From: 62-47 sp051954235
GTDB taxonomy: Bacteria; Pseudomonadota; Alphaproteobacteria; Rhizobiales; Xanthobacteraceae
NCBI GenBank assembly: GCA_051954235.1
Contig: JBQCHY010000116.1
Span: 97,096 to 161,095 of the forward strand
Length of the DNA: 64,000 nucleotides
Reading direction: 5' to 3'
Shown here: one piece after another, positions 17,517 to 27,071 of the stretch
Layout of the letters: each line of letters opens with the position of its first letter
Position numbering within the stretch: position 1 is the stretch's first letter
Notes under the pieces: model-generated
Databases searched by the model: none
What the model was told of the DNA's origin: nothing
The model's input: the letters and a program-made list of their open reading frames with translations, nothing else
Program-made: the position numbers and the translations under genes

Positions 17517-18716
17517 TTACGCCAACTTGCAGCCGCGCGCCGGATCGTCGACGTCCTTCTGCGCGATCGAGATCAGTTCGTTGCGGCCGTTGCGCACCTC
17601 ACGCAGATAGATGTTCTGGATCGGGTTGTGCGCCTTGTTGAAGGAGAGCGGGCCGCGCGGGCTGTCAATTTTGGCGGCCCCCATCGCCGCGATCATCTTG
17701 TCGCGTTGCTTGTCGTCGCCGCCCACCGCCGTCATACCGGCATCGAGCAGTGCGGCGGCGTCATAACCCTGCACCGCGTAGATGTCGCCGACATTGCCGG
17801 TCTTGTCCTTGAACGCCTTGAGGAAGGCGACGTTGGCCGGGATATCGAGATTGTCAGCATAGTGCAGCGTGGTTCGGATGCCGTTGGCGGCATCCCCCTG
17901 CGCCGGCAACGTGCCGTCGGTGAGGAAGCCCGCCCCGTAAAGTGGAATGGTTTTGCCAAGACCCGCCGCCGCGTAATCCTTGACGAACTTCACCGCGCCG
18001 CCGCCGGCGAAGAAGCTGAACACCGCGTCGGGCTTCAGCGTCGCGACACGCGTGAGCAGCGCCTGGAATTCGACCTCGGGGAACGGCACCGTCAGCTTCT
18101 CGGCGATCTTACCCCCGTGTTTGGTGAAGTTCTCAGCGAAGGCATCGATCATTTCCGCGCCGGCGGTATAGCGCCAAGTAATAGTGGCGACGTTCTTAAT
18201 GCCGGCATCGGCCAGCACCTTGCCCATCGGGAATGTGGTCTGCCAATTCGAGAACGAGGAGCGGAAAATATTCGGCGCACAGGCCGGGCCGGTGGCGTCG
18301 TTGGCGCCGGCGTTGGGAATGATCATCAGGGTCTTGGTATCGCGCGCGACCTTCACCATCGCCATCGCCACGCCGGAATGCACCGTGCCGATCACGACGT
18401 CGGCCTTCTCGCGGCCGACCAGACGGTTCATGTTGTCGGTCGCGGCTTCCGGTTTCGATTCGTCATCGACCTGCACGAACGCGATCTCGCGGCCGCCGAG
18501 CTTGCCGCCTTTCTGTTCGACATAGAGGCGGAAACCATCGTCGATGAATTTGCCGAGTTTGGCGTAGGTGCCGGTGTAAGGCAGCATCAGGCCGACCTTG
18601 AGCGGCGCGTTCTGCGCGATAGCCGGTGCGCGCAGACCGGGCGCGACGGCAAGCGTGGCTGCGCCGGCCGCTCCGGTGAGCAAGGTACGGCGACTGACGA
18701 TCAGACGACTCGACAT
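17517..18716 (-). CDS. ABC importer periplasmic binding protein (benzoate/aromatic acid candidate)
   Basis: This is a 399-residue type I periplasmic binding protein of the Leu/Ile/Val family. The N terminus has a twin-arginine-like signal (SRRTLLTGAAGAATLAVAPG) and cleavage is likely near AIAQN. The mature part begins LKVGLMLPYTGTYAKLG, typical of HAAT binding proteins for aromatic acids and amides. It is the first gene of the five-gene importer. Two copies of the putative box operator lie 180-300 bp upstream. The ligand is unproven; benzoate, hydroxybenzoate or a branched-chain amino acid are possible. Confidence 0.88.
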   Translation of the reverse strand: MSSRLIVSRRTLLTGAAGAATLAVAPGLRAPAIAQNAPLKVGLMLPYTGTYAKLGKFIDDGFRLYVEQKGGKLGGREIAFVQVDDESKPEAATDNMNRLVGREKADVVIGTVHSGVAMAMVKVARDTKTLMIIPNAGANDATGPACAPNIFRSSFSNWQTTFPMGKVLADAGIKNVATITWRYTAGAEMIDAFAENFTKHGGKIAEKLTVPFPEVEFQALLTRVATLKPDAVFSFFAGGGAVKFVKDYAAAGLGKTIPLYGAGFLTDGTLPAQGDAANGIRTTLHYADNLDIPANVAFLKAFKDKTGNVGDIYAVQGYDAAALLDAGMTAVGGDDKQRDKMIAAMGAAKIDSPRGPLSFNKAHNPIQNIYLREVRNGRNELISIAQKDVDDPARGCKLA

Positions 18717-18897
18717 GGTATTCCTCCCTCTCTCTATTTTTCTCGTAGCCTTTTACGCGCGAAGGCAAAGCAGTATTCCTCGCGCCCTGATTTGTTTCAA
18801 TCTTAAAACTTTTTGACTTCCCCGCAGATCGCGGCAAAGCCGTCCATCGGCCGAAGTTAGACGGCCGCATCCCTCCATGCGAACATCATTGGCCCGC

Positions 18898-18945
18898 ATG
18901 CAGCATAATTCGCATCTTTAGCGAAATGCAAGAAATATAATTCAG
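18898..18945. promoter_or_regulatory. Operator-like site and promoter core in the importer/epimerase gap
   Basis: Minus-strand GAATTATGCTGCAT lies at 18898-18911. Next to it, GAAATATAATTCAG (18932-18945) is an exact 14-base copy of the bclA promoter core and contains TATAAT on the plus strand (18936-18941), pointing at the epimerase gene. The 331-bp gap 18717-19047 holds no gene; besides these sites nothing clear was seen in it. Confidence 0.55.
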
Positions 18946-18999
18946 GTTACCCTTTCGATATTTCCGCAAACCATCGATCCGGCTACTAAATTGACACTG

Positions 19000-19013
19000 G
19001 AATTATGCTGCAT
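19000..19013 (+). promoter_or_regulatory. Second operator-like site, inverted relative to 18898
   Basis: GAATTATGCTGCAT is an exact inverted copy of 18898-18911; the arms are 88 bp apart, a spacing that would allow looping. TTGACA lies just before it at 18991-18996. It ends 34 bases before the epimerase start, so a bound protein could block transcription towards the epimerase. Confidence 0.55.
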
Positions 19014-19047
19014 CGCGACGCAACGTGACTAACGAGAACACATCCTT

Positions 19048-19782
19048 ATGACTCATCGCATCTTTCTTGCCGGCGCGACGGGCGCCGTCGGGCAGCGGCT
19101 GATCCCGTTGTTACGCGCGGTCGGTCATCATGTCGCAGGCACCACACGGTTCGAAGCCAAGGCCCCCGCGTTACGTGCATTGGGCGCCGAGCCTGTGGTG
19201 GTGGACGTATTCGATGCAGATGCGTTGAGGCAGGCCGTGCTCGCCGCGAAACCGGATATCGTCATCCATCAATTGACGGACCTTCCACCCGGCCTTGACC
19301 CGGCGAAGATGGCCGACGCCATCGGCCGCAACGCGCACATTCGCGAGGAAGGCACGCGCAATCTGATCGATGCGTCGATTGCCGCCGGCGCAAGGCGATT
19401 GATCGCACAAAGCATCGCGTGGATGTACGCTCCTGGGCCGCAACCGCATCGCGAGGAGGATCCGCTCGACCGTGTCGCTGACGGACCGCGCAGTATTACG
19501 CTGGCGGGCGTGGCGTCGCTGGAAACGCAGACGCTGCAATCGTCGCCGCTCGAAGGCATCGTGCTGCGTTACGGGCAACTATACGGACCGGGCACCGGCA
19601 GCGACGAACCGCGCGGCCAGGCACCGCTGCATGTCGATGCGGCGGCTCACGCCGCATTGCTGGCGATCGATCGCGGCACGCCAGGATTTTACAACATCGC
19701 CGAGCCGAACGATTTGATCGCCACCGACAAAGCGCGCCGCGAGCTTGGCTTCGATGCGAGCTTTCGCGTGTCGAACGAATAG
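19048..19782 (+). CDS. NAD-dependent epimerase/dehydratase-like protein
   Basis: The 244-residue extended-SDR protein has the Rossmann loop GATGAVGQRL at residues 8-17 and a conserved VVDVFDADAL turn. The usual catalytic Tyr-x-x-x-Lys is not obvious, so it may be an atypical or non-catalytic member of the NAD-dependent epimerase family. It is divergent from the importer, shares its operator-bearing gap, and converges on the feruloyl-CoA synthetase gene with 16 bp between them. Function unknown; co-regulation with benzoate uptake is possible. Confidence 0.78.
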   Translation: MTHRIFLAGATGAVGQRLIPLLRAVGHHVAGTTRFEAKAPALRALGAEPVVVDVFDADALRQAVLAAKPDIVIHQLTDLPPGLDPAKMADAIGRNAHIREEGTRNLIDASIAAGARRLIAQSIAWMYAPGPQPHREEDPLDRVADGPRSITLAGVASLETQTLQSSPLEGIVLRYGQLYGPGTGSDEPRGQAPLHVDAAAHAALLAIDRGTPGFYNIAEPNDLIATDKARRELGFDASFRVSNE

Positions 19783-19798
19783 AATTGCAGTCGCCGTG

Positions 19799-21667
19799 TT
19801 AAGTCGCGCAAGCGACCCATCGCGTCGAAGCCGCATCGTCCTCCAACACGGCGACATCGGCGGCGCGACGCGCGAGCACTGCACGCTGATTGATGTAGCC
19901 CTTGTCAGTGATCTCGCCGTAGTCGACTGACGGCGGTTCGGCCACCAACAGCGCGCGTGTGGCGTGGCCTGACGAGCCACCGCTTTTCGCCTTCAGCTTG
20001 GCTAGCCCCCCGCCAATGCCGGCGCGCACGCGCTCGCTGCGCAGCACATCGTCGAGTCCAGCGCTCTCCGGTAATCCCGCCAGCGCGCGACAGGCCGCGG
20101 CATTCGGAAACACCATAAAGCGCACATGATCACCGCCATGACCGGTGACGACGATATCCTGCGCCAACGGCGCCAGCGCCGCGATGCCCGCCACCCGCAA
20201 GGTGCCGACACTGACCCAGGTGCCCGACGTCAGTTTGAAATCCTCCGCGACACGACCGTCGAAAAACAAGCCCAATTCAGGCCGTTCGGGATCAGCGAAC
20301 TTCACCGCGTCGCCGATGCAGTAAAAACCATCGGCGTCGAACGCGGCAGCGGTCTGCTCCGGAGATTTCCAATAGCCCGGCGTGACATTCGGGCCGCGCA
20401 CCCGCACTTCCAGCTTGTCGCCGGACGGCACCAGTTTCAGATCGGTCCCCGGAATCGGCACACCGATATTGCCGGAGCGCTGCGCTTGAAAATGACAGTC
20501 GGTCGCGAGCGGCGCGGTCTCGGTCGAGCCCCATGCCGACACCATCGGCAGTCGTCGCCCTATCGTCGTTTGCGACATCTCTTCCAGAGCTTCCCACAGA
20601 TTCTGCGGCAGCGCGGCGCCGGCGAAGAAGATGATCTTGACGCCGTTGAAGAAGCGCCGGCGCAACTCCGCGTCCTCGCGCAGCGCTGCGATCAGCATAT
20701 CGAAGCCGCGCGGCACGTTGAAATAGACGGTCGGCACCACGTCGCGCAAATTCGCCAGCGAGGTCGCAAACAGGCCGGGCGCGGGCTTGCCGGCATCGAT
20801 GTACAGCGAACCGCCGTTGCGCAGCACCATGTTGAAGTTGTGGTTGGCGCCGAAAGTGTGACTCCACGGCAGCCAATCGAGAATGATCAGTTCGTCTTGC
20901 GCGTCGTCGAGAAACGGCCAGACCTGTGCCTTCGCGGCCTGACTCGTGGTCAGCATCCGATGCGTATTGATCACCGCCTTGGGGATGCCGGTCGAGCCAG
21001 AAGTAAACAGAAATTTCGCCACGGTGTCCGGCCCGATGGCCGCGAAAGCCTGTGCGACATCCGCGCTTTCAGGCGTCTCCATGACGTCACGAAAGGCTAT
21101 CGCATCGCCTTCCGGCGCATCCTCGCCGCTCACGATCTGGGCGCTGTGCGCCGGCGCAATTGCCGCAAGCGCCGCTGCGAAAGGCCTCAAGCTCGAGACA
21201 TAGATCGCGCCCGGACCAAGCAGCGCCACCATGCTCTTGAGCTTGTCAAAATCCTTCGCGATCAGCGAATAGGCCGGCGACACCGCGGCCACCGGCACGC
21301 CGACATGCATCGCGCCGAGCGCGAACAGCGCGTGATCGATGCTGTTATCGGACAGGATCACCAGCGGCCGCTCAGCACTCATCTCGTGAGCTAGCACCCA
21401 CGCTCCGATCCGGCGCACCCGACGCAAGGTTTCGGCGTAAGTCAGCGTGATCCTGGATTGCTCGACGCTCCGGCGTTCGCCAAGGAAAATACGGTCCGGG
21501 TGACTTGCCGCCCATTGCTCCAACCAATCGCCGACACAGCGCGTAGACGGCTGTAACGGAATGGTGGATCGCACCCAGATCGAGCCGTCGGCATGGCGGT
21601 CTGCGACAATCTGCGGCATCGCGAACAGGGGCGCGCTGTCCTCAAGACGCGCGGCGGCGGGTGTCAT
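19799..21667 (-). CDS. Feruloyl-CoA synthetase-like acyl-CoA ligase
   Basis: The 622-residue AMP-forming synthetase has FTSGSTGIPKAVINTH as the nucleotide loop and the opening ADGSIWVRSTIPLQP typical of feruloyl-CoA synthases. It would activate ferulate or another phenylpropenoic acid with CoA. In many bacteria the partner is enoyl-CoA hydratase/aldolase (Ech), but none is adjacent here, so the second step must be encoded elsewhere or the substrate differs. Late motifs differ from the classic KTxTGKIxR, as is usual for this subgroup. Confidence 0.85.
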   Translation of the reverse strand: MTPAAARLEDSAPLFAMPQIVADRHADGSIWVRSTIPLQPSTRCVGDWLEQWAASHPDRIFLGERRSVEQSRITLTYAETLRRVRRIGAWVLAHEMSAERPLVILSDNSIDHALFALGAMHVGVPVAAVSPAYSLIAKDFDKLKSMVALLGPGAIYVSSLRPFAAALAAIAPAHSAQIVSGEDAPEGDAIAFRDVMETPESADVAQAFAAIGPDTVAKFLFTSGSTGIPKAVINTHRMLTTSQAAKAQVWPFLDDAQDELIILDWLPWSHTFGANHNFNMVLRNGGSLYIDAGKPAPGLFATSLANLRDVVPTVYFNVPRGFDMLIAALREDAELRRRFFNGVKIIFFAGAALPQNLWEALEEMSQTTIGRRLPMVSAWGSTETAPLATDCHFQAQRSGNIGVPIPGTDLKLVPSGDKLEVRVRGPNVTPGYWKSPEQTAAAFDADGFYCIGDAVKFADPERPELGLFFDGRVAEDFKLTSGTWVSVGTLRVAGIAALAPLAQDIVVTGHGGDHVRFMVFPNAAACRALAGLPESAGLDDVLRSERVRAGIGGGLAKLKAKSGGSSGHATRALLVAEPPSVDYGEITDKGYINQRAVLARRAADVAVLEDDAASTRWVACAT

Positions 21668-21905
21668 GGCGATCCTCCTGGCGGCATTTTCTTGGTTATG
21701 ATTTTGCTCTACGCGGAAAGCCGGCGCGTCCGCAAGGCCGTCGCCCTGACCGATGCCGTTTTAAGCATGAACCAAAAGACGTCTTGGCCGACATATGGTC
21801 TGCGACCCTCAGGCCGCGACAAGCCCCCATTTTTCGGACTATCATGCCGCGGGCAGCCGCGCGCGGCGCGGATCAACCCGACCTGACCAGCGACGGAACG
21901 AAATC

Positions 21906-23651
21906 ATGGCCGACCAGGACGATGTCCTCCACCTGATCGACGATACCGAACCTGCCTCCCTATCGACGTCCTCGCGCAAATGGAAAATCGCCGTGATCGA
22001 TGACGATCCGGCTGTCCATGAAGGCACCAGATTCGCGCTCAGCGACTATTCCCTCAACGGTCAGGGGCTGGAGATTCTGTCGGCGCATTCCGCCGCCGAG
22101 GGGCGCGAGTTGATGCGCCAGCATTCCGATATCGCCGCAGTGCTGCTTGACGTCATCATGGAAACGGACTCGGCCGGCCTCGACTTGGTCGAATTCATCC
22201 GCAACGAGATCAAGAACGAGACCGTTCGCATCGTGCTGCGCACCGGCCAACCCGGCCAGGCGCCTGAACGTCGCGTGATCGTCGATTACGATATCAACGA
22301 CTACAAGGCGAAAACCGAGCTGACGGCCGACAAGCTGTTCACGTCGCTCACCGCCGCGCTGCGCAGCTACCAGCAACTCGAGCGCATGGTGCAGACCCGG
22401 CGGGGCCTCGAAATCATCATCGACGCGGCCTCGACGCTATACGACTTCAAATCCATGCAACGTCTGGCCGAGGGCGTGCTGACGCAGATTGCATCGCTGC
22501 TCAATGTCGATTGCGCCGGCATTCTGGTGCTGCGCGACGGCGGCGAAATCAGCGACGACTTCGCGGTGCTGGCAGGGTCCGGCTGCTACAGCCGATTCAT
22601 CGGCCATGCCGGACCGAAATCGCTCGACACCGATCTGCGGCAGATGGTCGAAGAGGCGTTCCGTCGCCGCGCGCACGAATTCGCCGACCAGCGCACCGTA
22701 CTTTACATCCGCACCGGTAGCGGCCGTGAGGTCGTGGTGTTGCTGCAGGCCGAGTGTCCGCTCTCCGAGACCGACCGCGCGCTGGTCGAGATCTTCGGCA
22801 GCCGACTGTCGATCGCCTTCGATAACGTGATCCTCTATCAGCAACTGCATGAGGCCAACACTCAACTGGAAGATCGCGTGGCACAACGCACGCGCGCGCT
22901 GATGCTGGCCAATCGCCGCCTCTCGGCGCAGTGGCTGCGGCTGCAGCGCGCCAACGGCTTCAAGAACGAAATTCTCGGCACCGTCGCGCACGATCTGAAA
23001 AATCCGCTCGGCGTGATTCTCGGCCGCACCGAGATGCTGACCGAACTGATCGGCGCCGACGCTTCGCGCGACAGCATCAGCGCGCAGGTCACCCACATTC
23101 GCGATGCGACGCGACGACTGACATCGATGGTCGATCATCTGATTTCCGACGCCATGGCGGACGCGTTCGACATCACCATTCGTCGCGAACCGGTTGATGT
23201 CTCGGCGCTGGTCACGGAGGTTGCGGAGGCAAACCGGCTGTCGGCCGCCAACAAACAGCAGGTGATCGAGGTCTCCGCGCCGCCCGATCAACAAACCATG
23301 TGCGACGCCGACCGGATGCGCGAGGCGATCGACAATCTCATCAGCAACGCCATCAAGTACAGCCCGATCGGCGGCAACATCGCGCTGCTCGTCGCTCACG
23401 ATCCGACTCACGTGGTTATCCGCGTTACCGATCAGGGCGCGGGACTCTCGCCGGAGGATCTCGGCCGGTTGTTCGGCCGCTTCCAGCGCCTCTCGGCCAA
23501 ACCGACCGCGGGCGAAAGCTCGACCGGGCTCGGGCTCTCGATTGTTAAGCGCATTGTCGATATGCATGGCGGCACCATCACCGCCGATAGCCGTGGCCCC
23601 GGACAAGGGGCTACCTTTACGATCAGACTTCCGGTGACAGCCGCAGCGTGA
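21906..23651 (+). CDS. Hybrid sensor histidine kinase with N-terminal receiver and DUF3369
   Basis: The 581-residue soluble kinase has an N-terminal receiver domain (about 26-150, phospho-acceptor D82), a DUF3369 sensory region (about 160-310), a coiled segment, and HisKA with H362 in TVAHDLKNP. The HATPase domain shows NLISNAIKYS and DQGAGLSPEDLGRLFGRF. No membrane segment is present, so it senses an internal signal or is fed by another kinase. ATG 21906 is chosen over an upstream in-frame start that reads non-protein-like sequence. It runs one base ahead of its response regulator gene. Confidence 0.9.
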   Translation: MADQDDVLHLIDDTEPASLSTSSRKWKIAVIDDDPAVHEGTRFALSDYSLNGQGLEILSAHSAAEGRELMRQHSDIAAVLLDVIMETDSAGLDLVEFIRNEIKNETVRIVLRTGQPGQAPERRVIVDYDINDYKAKTELTADKLFTSLTAALRSYQQLERMVQTRRGLEIIIDAASTLYDFKSMQRLAEGVLTQIASLLNVDCAGILVLRDGGEISDDFAVLAGSGCYSRFIGHAGPKSLDTDLRQMVEEAFRRRAHEFADQRTVLYIRTGSGREVVVLLQAECPLSETDRALVEIFGSRLSIAFDNVILYQQLHEANTQLEDRVAQRTRALMLANRRLSAQWLRLQRANGFKNEILGTVAHDLKNPLGVILGRTEMLTELIGADASRDSISAQVTHIRDATRRLTSMVDHLISDAMADAFDITIRREPVDVSALVTEVAEANRLSAANKQQVIEVSAPPDQQTMCDADRMREAIDNLISNAIKYSPIGGNIALLVAHDPTHVVIRVTDQGAGLSPEDLGRLFGRFQRLSAKPTAGESSTGLGLSIVKRIVDMHGGTITADSRGPGQGATFTIRLPVTAAA

Positions 23652-23652
23652 C

Positions 23653-24396
23653 ATGAGCCAAAGCCAACATATCATCATCGTCGACGACGAAGCCCCGGCC
23701 CGTGAAATGGTCGGCGACTATCTGCGCATGCACGGTTTCACCGTGACGCTCTGCGATGGCGGCAAAAGCCTGCGCGAGGCAATCGCCGCCGGCCTGCCCG
23801 ACCTCGTCGTGCTCGACCTCAACATGCCCGAGGAAGACGGCCTGTCGATCATCCGCGACCTCAAGGCCCGGACCAATGTGCCCGTGATCATGTTGACGGC
23901 GACCGCCAGCCCGATCGACCGCGTCGTCGGGCTTGAACTTGGTGCTGACGATTATGTCGCCAAGCCCTGCGAATTGCGCGAGTTGATGGCGCGAATCCGC
24001 TCGGTGTTGCGACGCACCATTCCAGTGAAGACGGCCGCGGACCCCACCCCGGTAGCCTCCACGAAACCCAGCACCGATCACCTCGTGCGGTTTGGGACGC
24101 GCTGGCTCGACCTCGAAGCACAGGCATTGCGCGACGACGAAGGCAACGAACACCCACTGACGGCTTCGGAATTCGGCCTTTTGAAGGTTTTTGCCGCCAA
24201 TCCGAAGCGCGTGTTGTCGCGTGAACGGCTGCTGGAACTGGCCAATGCTCGCGACGCCGAAGCGTTCGACCGCGCCGTCGACCTGCGGATCATGCGCATC
24301 CGCCGCAAGATCGAGCCGGATCCCGCGAAACCCTCGGTGATCCGCACCATTCGCGGCGGCGGGTATCTTTTCAGTCCGGTCGGCGATAAATCCTGA
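23653..24396 (+). CDS. OmpR-family response regulator
   Basis: The 247-residue protein has a receiver domain (acidic residues D11/D12, phospho-acceptor D55 in LVVLDLNMP, and a conserved late K in VAKPCE). A winged-helix DNA-binding domain follows, ending RTIRGGGYLFSP. It starts one base after the stop of the hybrid kinase, so the two are cotranscribed and very likely partners. The target genes are unknown; the nearby ECF sigma gene is a candidate by position only. Confidence 0.93.
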   Translation: MSQSQHIIIVDDEAPAREMVGDYLRMHGFTVTLCDGGKSLREAIAAGLPDLVVLDLNMPEEDGLSIIRDLKARTNVPVIMLTATASPIDRVVGLELGADDYVAKPCELRELMARIRSVLRRTIPVKTAADPTPVASTKPSTDHLVRFGTRWLDLEAQALRDDEGNEHPLTASEFGLLKVFAANPKRVLSRERLLELANARDAEAFDRAVDLRIMRIRRKIEPDPAKPSVIRTIRGGGYLFSPVGDKS

Positions 24397-24580
24397 CGGA
24401 TTGTCATTTTATTGCGATGCAGCACGGTCGTTCCGCCCGAATATTTCGTCGCAACCCGATTCGACGAAACAATTCTCTCCGCGACGAAACCGTTTTCCTC
24501 TTGGTAAGCAGATGTCCTGAAACAACCACCGGTTAAAAAAACTCCCACAAAACGCCGCACAAGCGACGAGGGAGCCGGTC

Positions 24581-25192
24581 ATGCAGAACATCATCGCCAT
24601 CAACGCTGCCGCCCAACAAGGCATCCTTGCAGCCCAGGCGACCTCCGACGAGATGCTGCTCGAGAGCATCGCCGGGGGCAGCAAGCCCGCGATGCACATC
24701 CTCTATGCCCGCCATCGGGTGCGGGTGTATCGCTTCATCCTGCGCATGGTTCGCGACACCACCACCGCGGAAGACCTCGTCAGCCAGGTGTTCCTCGACG
24801 TCTGGCGCACCGCCAGCCAATTCGAAGGCCGCGCGCAGGTGTCGACCTGGCTGCTGTCGATCGCCCGTTTCAAGGCGCTGACCGCGCTGCGCCAGCGCTC
24901 GCATGAAGACCTCGACCAGGACGGCGTGCTGGAAATCGCCGACCAGGCCGACACGCCGGAAACAGCGCTGGAGCGCAGCAAGACCAGCGCCATTCTGCGC
25001 GCCTGCATCGCCAAACTGTCGCCGGCGCATCGCGAGATCATCGATCTGGTCTACTACCACGAGAAGTCGGTCGAAGAGGCCAGCAAGATCATCGGGATTC
25101 CGCAAAGCACGGTGAAGACCCGCATGTTCTATGCCCGCAAGCAACTCGCCGAACTGCTCAAGACATGTGGGGTCGACACGCTGGCCGCCTGA
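24581..25192 (+). CDS. ECF-type RNA polymerase sigma factor
   Basis: The 203-residue protein has sigma region 2 (about 45-110, with AEDLVSQVFLDVWR) and region 4 (about 140-195, with LSPAHREIIDLVYYHEKSVEEASKIIG), typical of ECF sigma factors. GAGGGAG precedes the ATG at good spacing. No recognisable anti-sigma gene is next to it; instead a very small secreted peptide gene follows. Control may therefore come through the kinase/regulator pair upstream, or by a distant anti-sigma factor. No EcfG-type promoter motif was found before it. Confidence 0.9.
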   Translation: MQNIIAINAAAQQGILAAQATSDEMLLESIAGGSKPAMHILYARHRVRVYRFILRMVRDTTTAEDLVSQVFLDVWRTASQFEGRAQVSTWLLSIARFKALTALRQRSHEDLDQDGVLEIADQADTPETALERSKTSAILRACIAKLSPAHREIIDLVYYHEKSVEEASKIIGIPQSTVKTRMFYARKQLAELLKTCGVDTLAA

Positions 25193-25233
25193 CGGCCGAG
25201 ATCTGCCACCGAGTTAAACGACGGATCAGAACG

Positions 25234-25437
25234 ATGCAGATGATGTCCTTCCGCTTCTTCGTCGTTCCCCTTGGCGCGGTCTGCACATTGATCGCGCTCG
25301 GTTTACAGGACGCGCCGGCGCGCGCGGATCGCGACGGCGCAATGGCTTCGATCCGTCAGCAGGTCAGCGATTGTTCACGGCAACACCCCGCCGACGTCTG
25401 CATTCTTTCCGGTGAGAGCGATACCCACTCGCGCTAG
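25234..25437 (+). CDS. Small secreted peptide downstream of ECF sigma factor
   Basis: The 67-residue protein has a signal peptide (MSFRFFVVPLGAVCTLIALG) and a probable cut near PARA-D, leaving about 35 residues with a two-Cys C-terminal half (DCSRQHPADVCIL) able to form one disulfide. It starts 41 bases after the sigma stop and is followed by a terminator-like hairpin, so the pair may be one operon. It is too small for a normal anti-sigma factor. It has no known function. Confidence 0.6.
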   Translation: MQMMSFRFFVVPLGAVCTLIALGLQDAPARADRDGAMASIRQQVSDCSRQHPADVCILSGESDTHSR

Positions 25438-25460
25438 TTCCAACAACCTCCCCAATTTGT

Positions 25461-25492
25461 CGACCCGGCCGGGATGCCTCTCCGCCGGGTCG
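25461..25492. terminator. Terminator-like hairpin after sigma/peptide operon
   Basis: A perfect 9-bp stem pairs CGACCCGGC (25461-25469) with GCCGGGTCG (25484-25492) around a 14-base loop, 23 bases after the peptide stop. Only a weak T-rich stretch follows, so termination strength is uncertain. Confidence 0.55.
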
Positions 25493-25522
25493 AATTGTAT
25501 GGAATGTGCGACGCCGCGAAAC

Positions 25523-25536
25523 TTGCGCCAGCGCAA
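25523..25536. promoter_or_regulatory. FNR/FixK-type box before cydAB
   Basis: TTGCGCCAGCGCAA fits TTG-N8-CAA with perfectly inverted TTGCGC/GCGCAA arms, the form bound by FixK/FNR-family activators in bradyrhizobia. It lies 124-137 bases before the cydA ATG. With an activator at about -40, transcription would start near 25570. This predicts oxygen-dependent control of the bd oxidase. Confidence 0.6.
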
Positions 25537-25659
25537 CGTCGCCACGCGTTCACGGTCTACGCTGCCCGTATGACAGCAAGCACGGCACGCCGCATCGCCG
25601 CTTTCCATGTCGGCCGCATGTGTTAGCTTCTCATTATTGCTTCGCCGGAGATCCGCCTT

Positions 25660-27066
<1,407 letters not shown>

Positions 27067-27071
27067 GCGCC

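Noticed and set aside
24397..24580. EcfG-type (GGAAC-N16-CGTT) promoter before the ECF sigma gene
   Set aside because: No properly spaced pair of elements was found in this gap.
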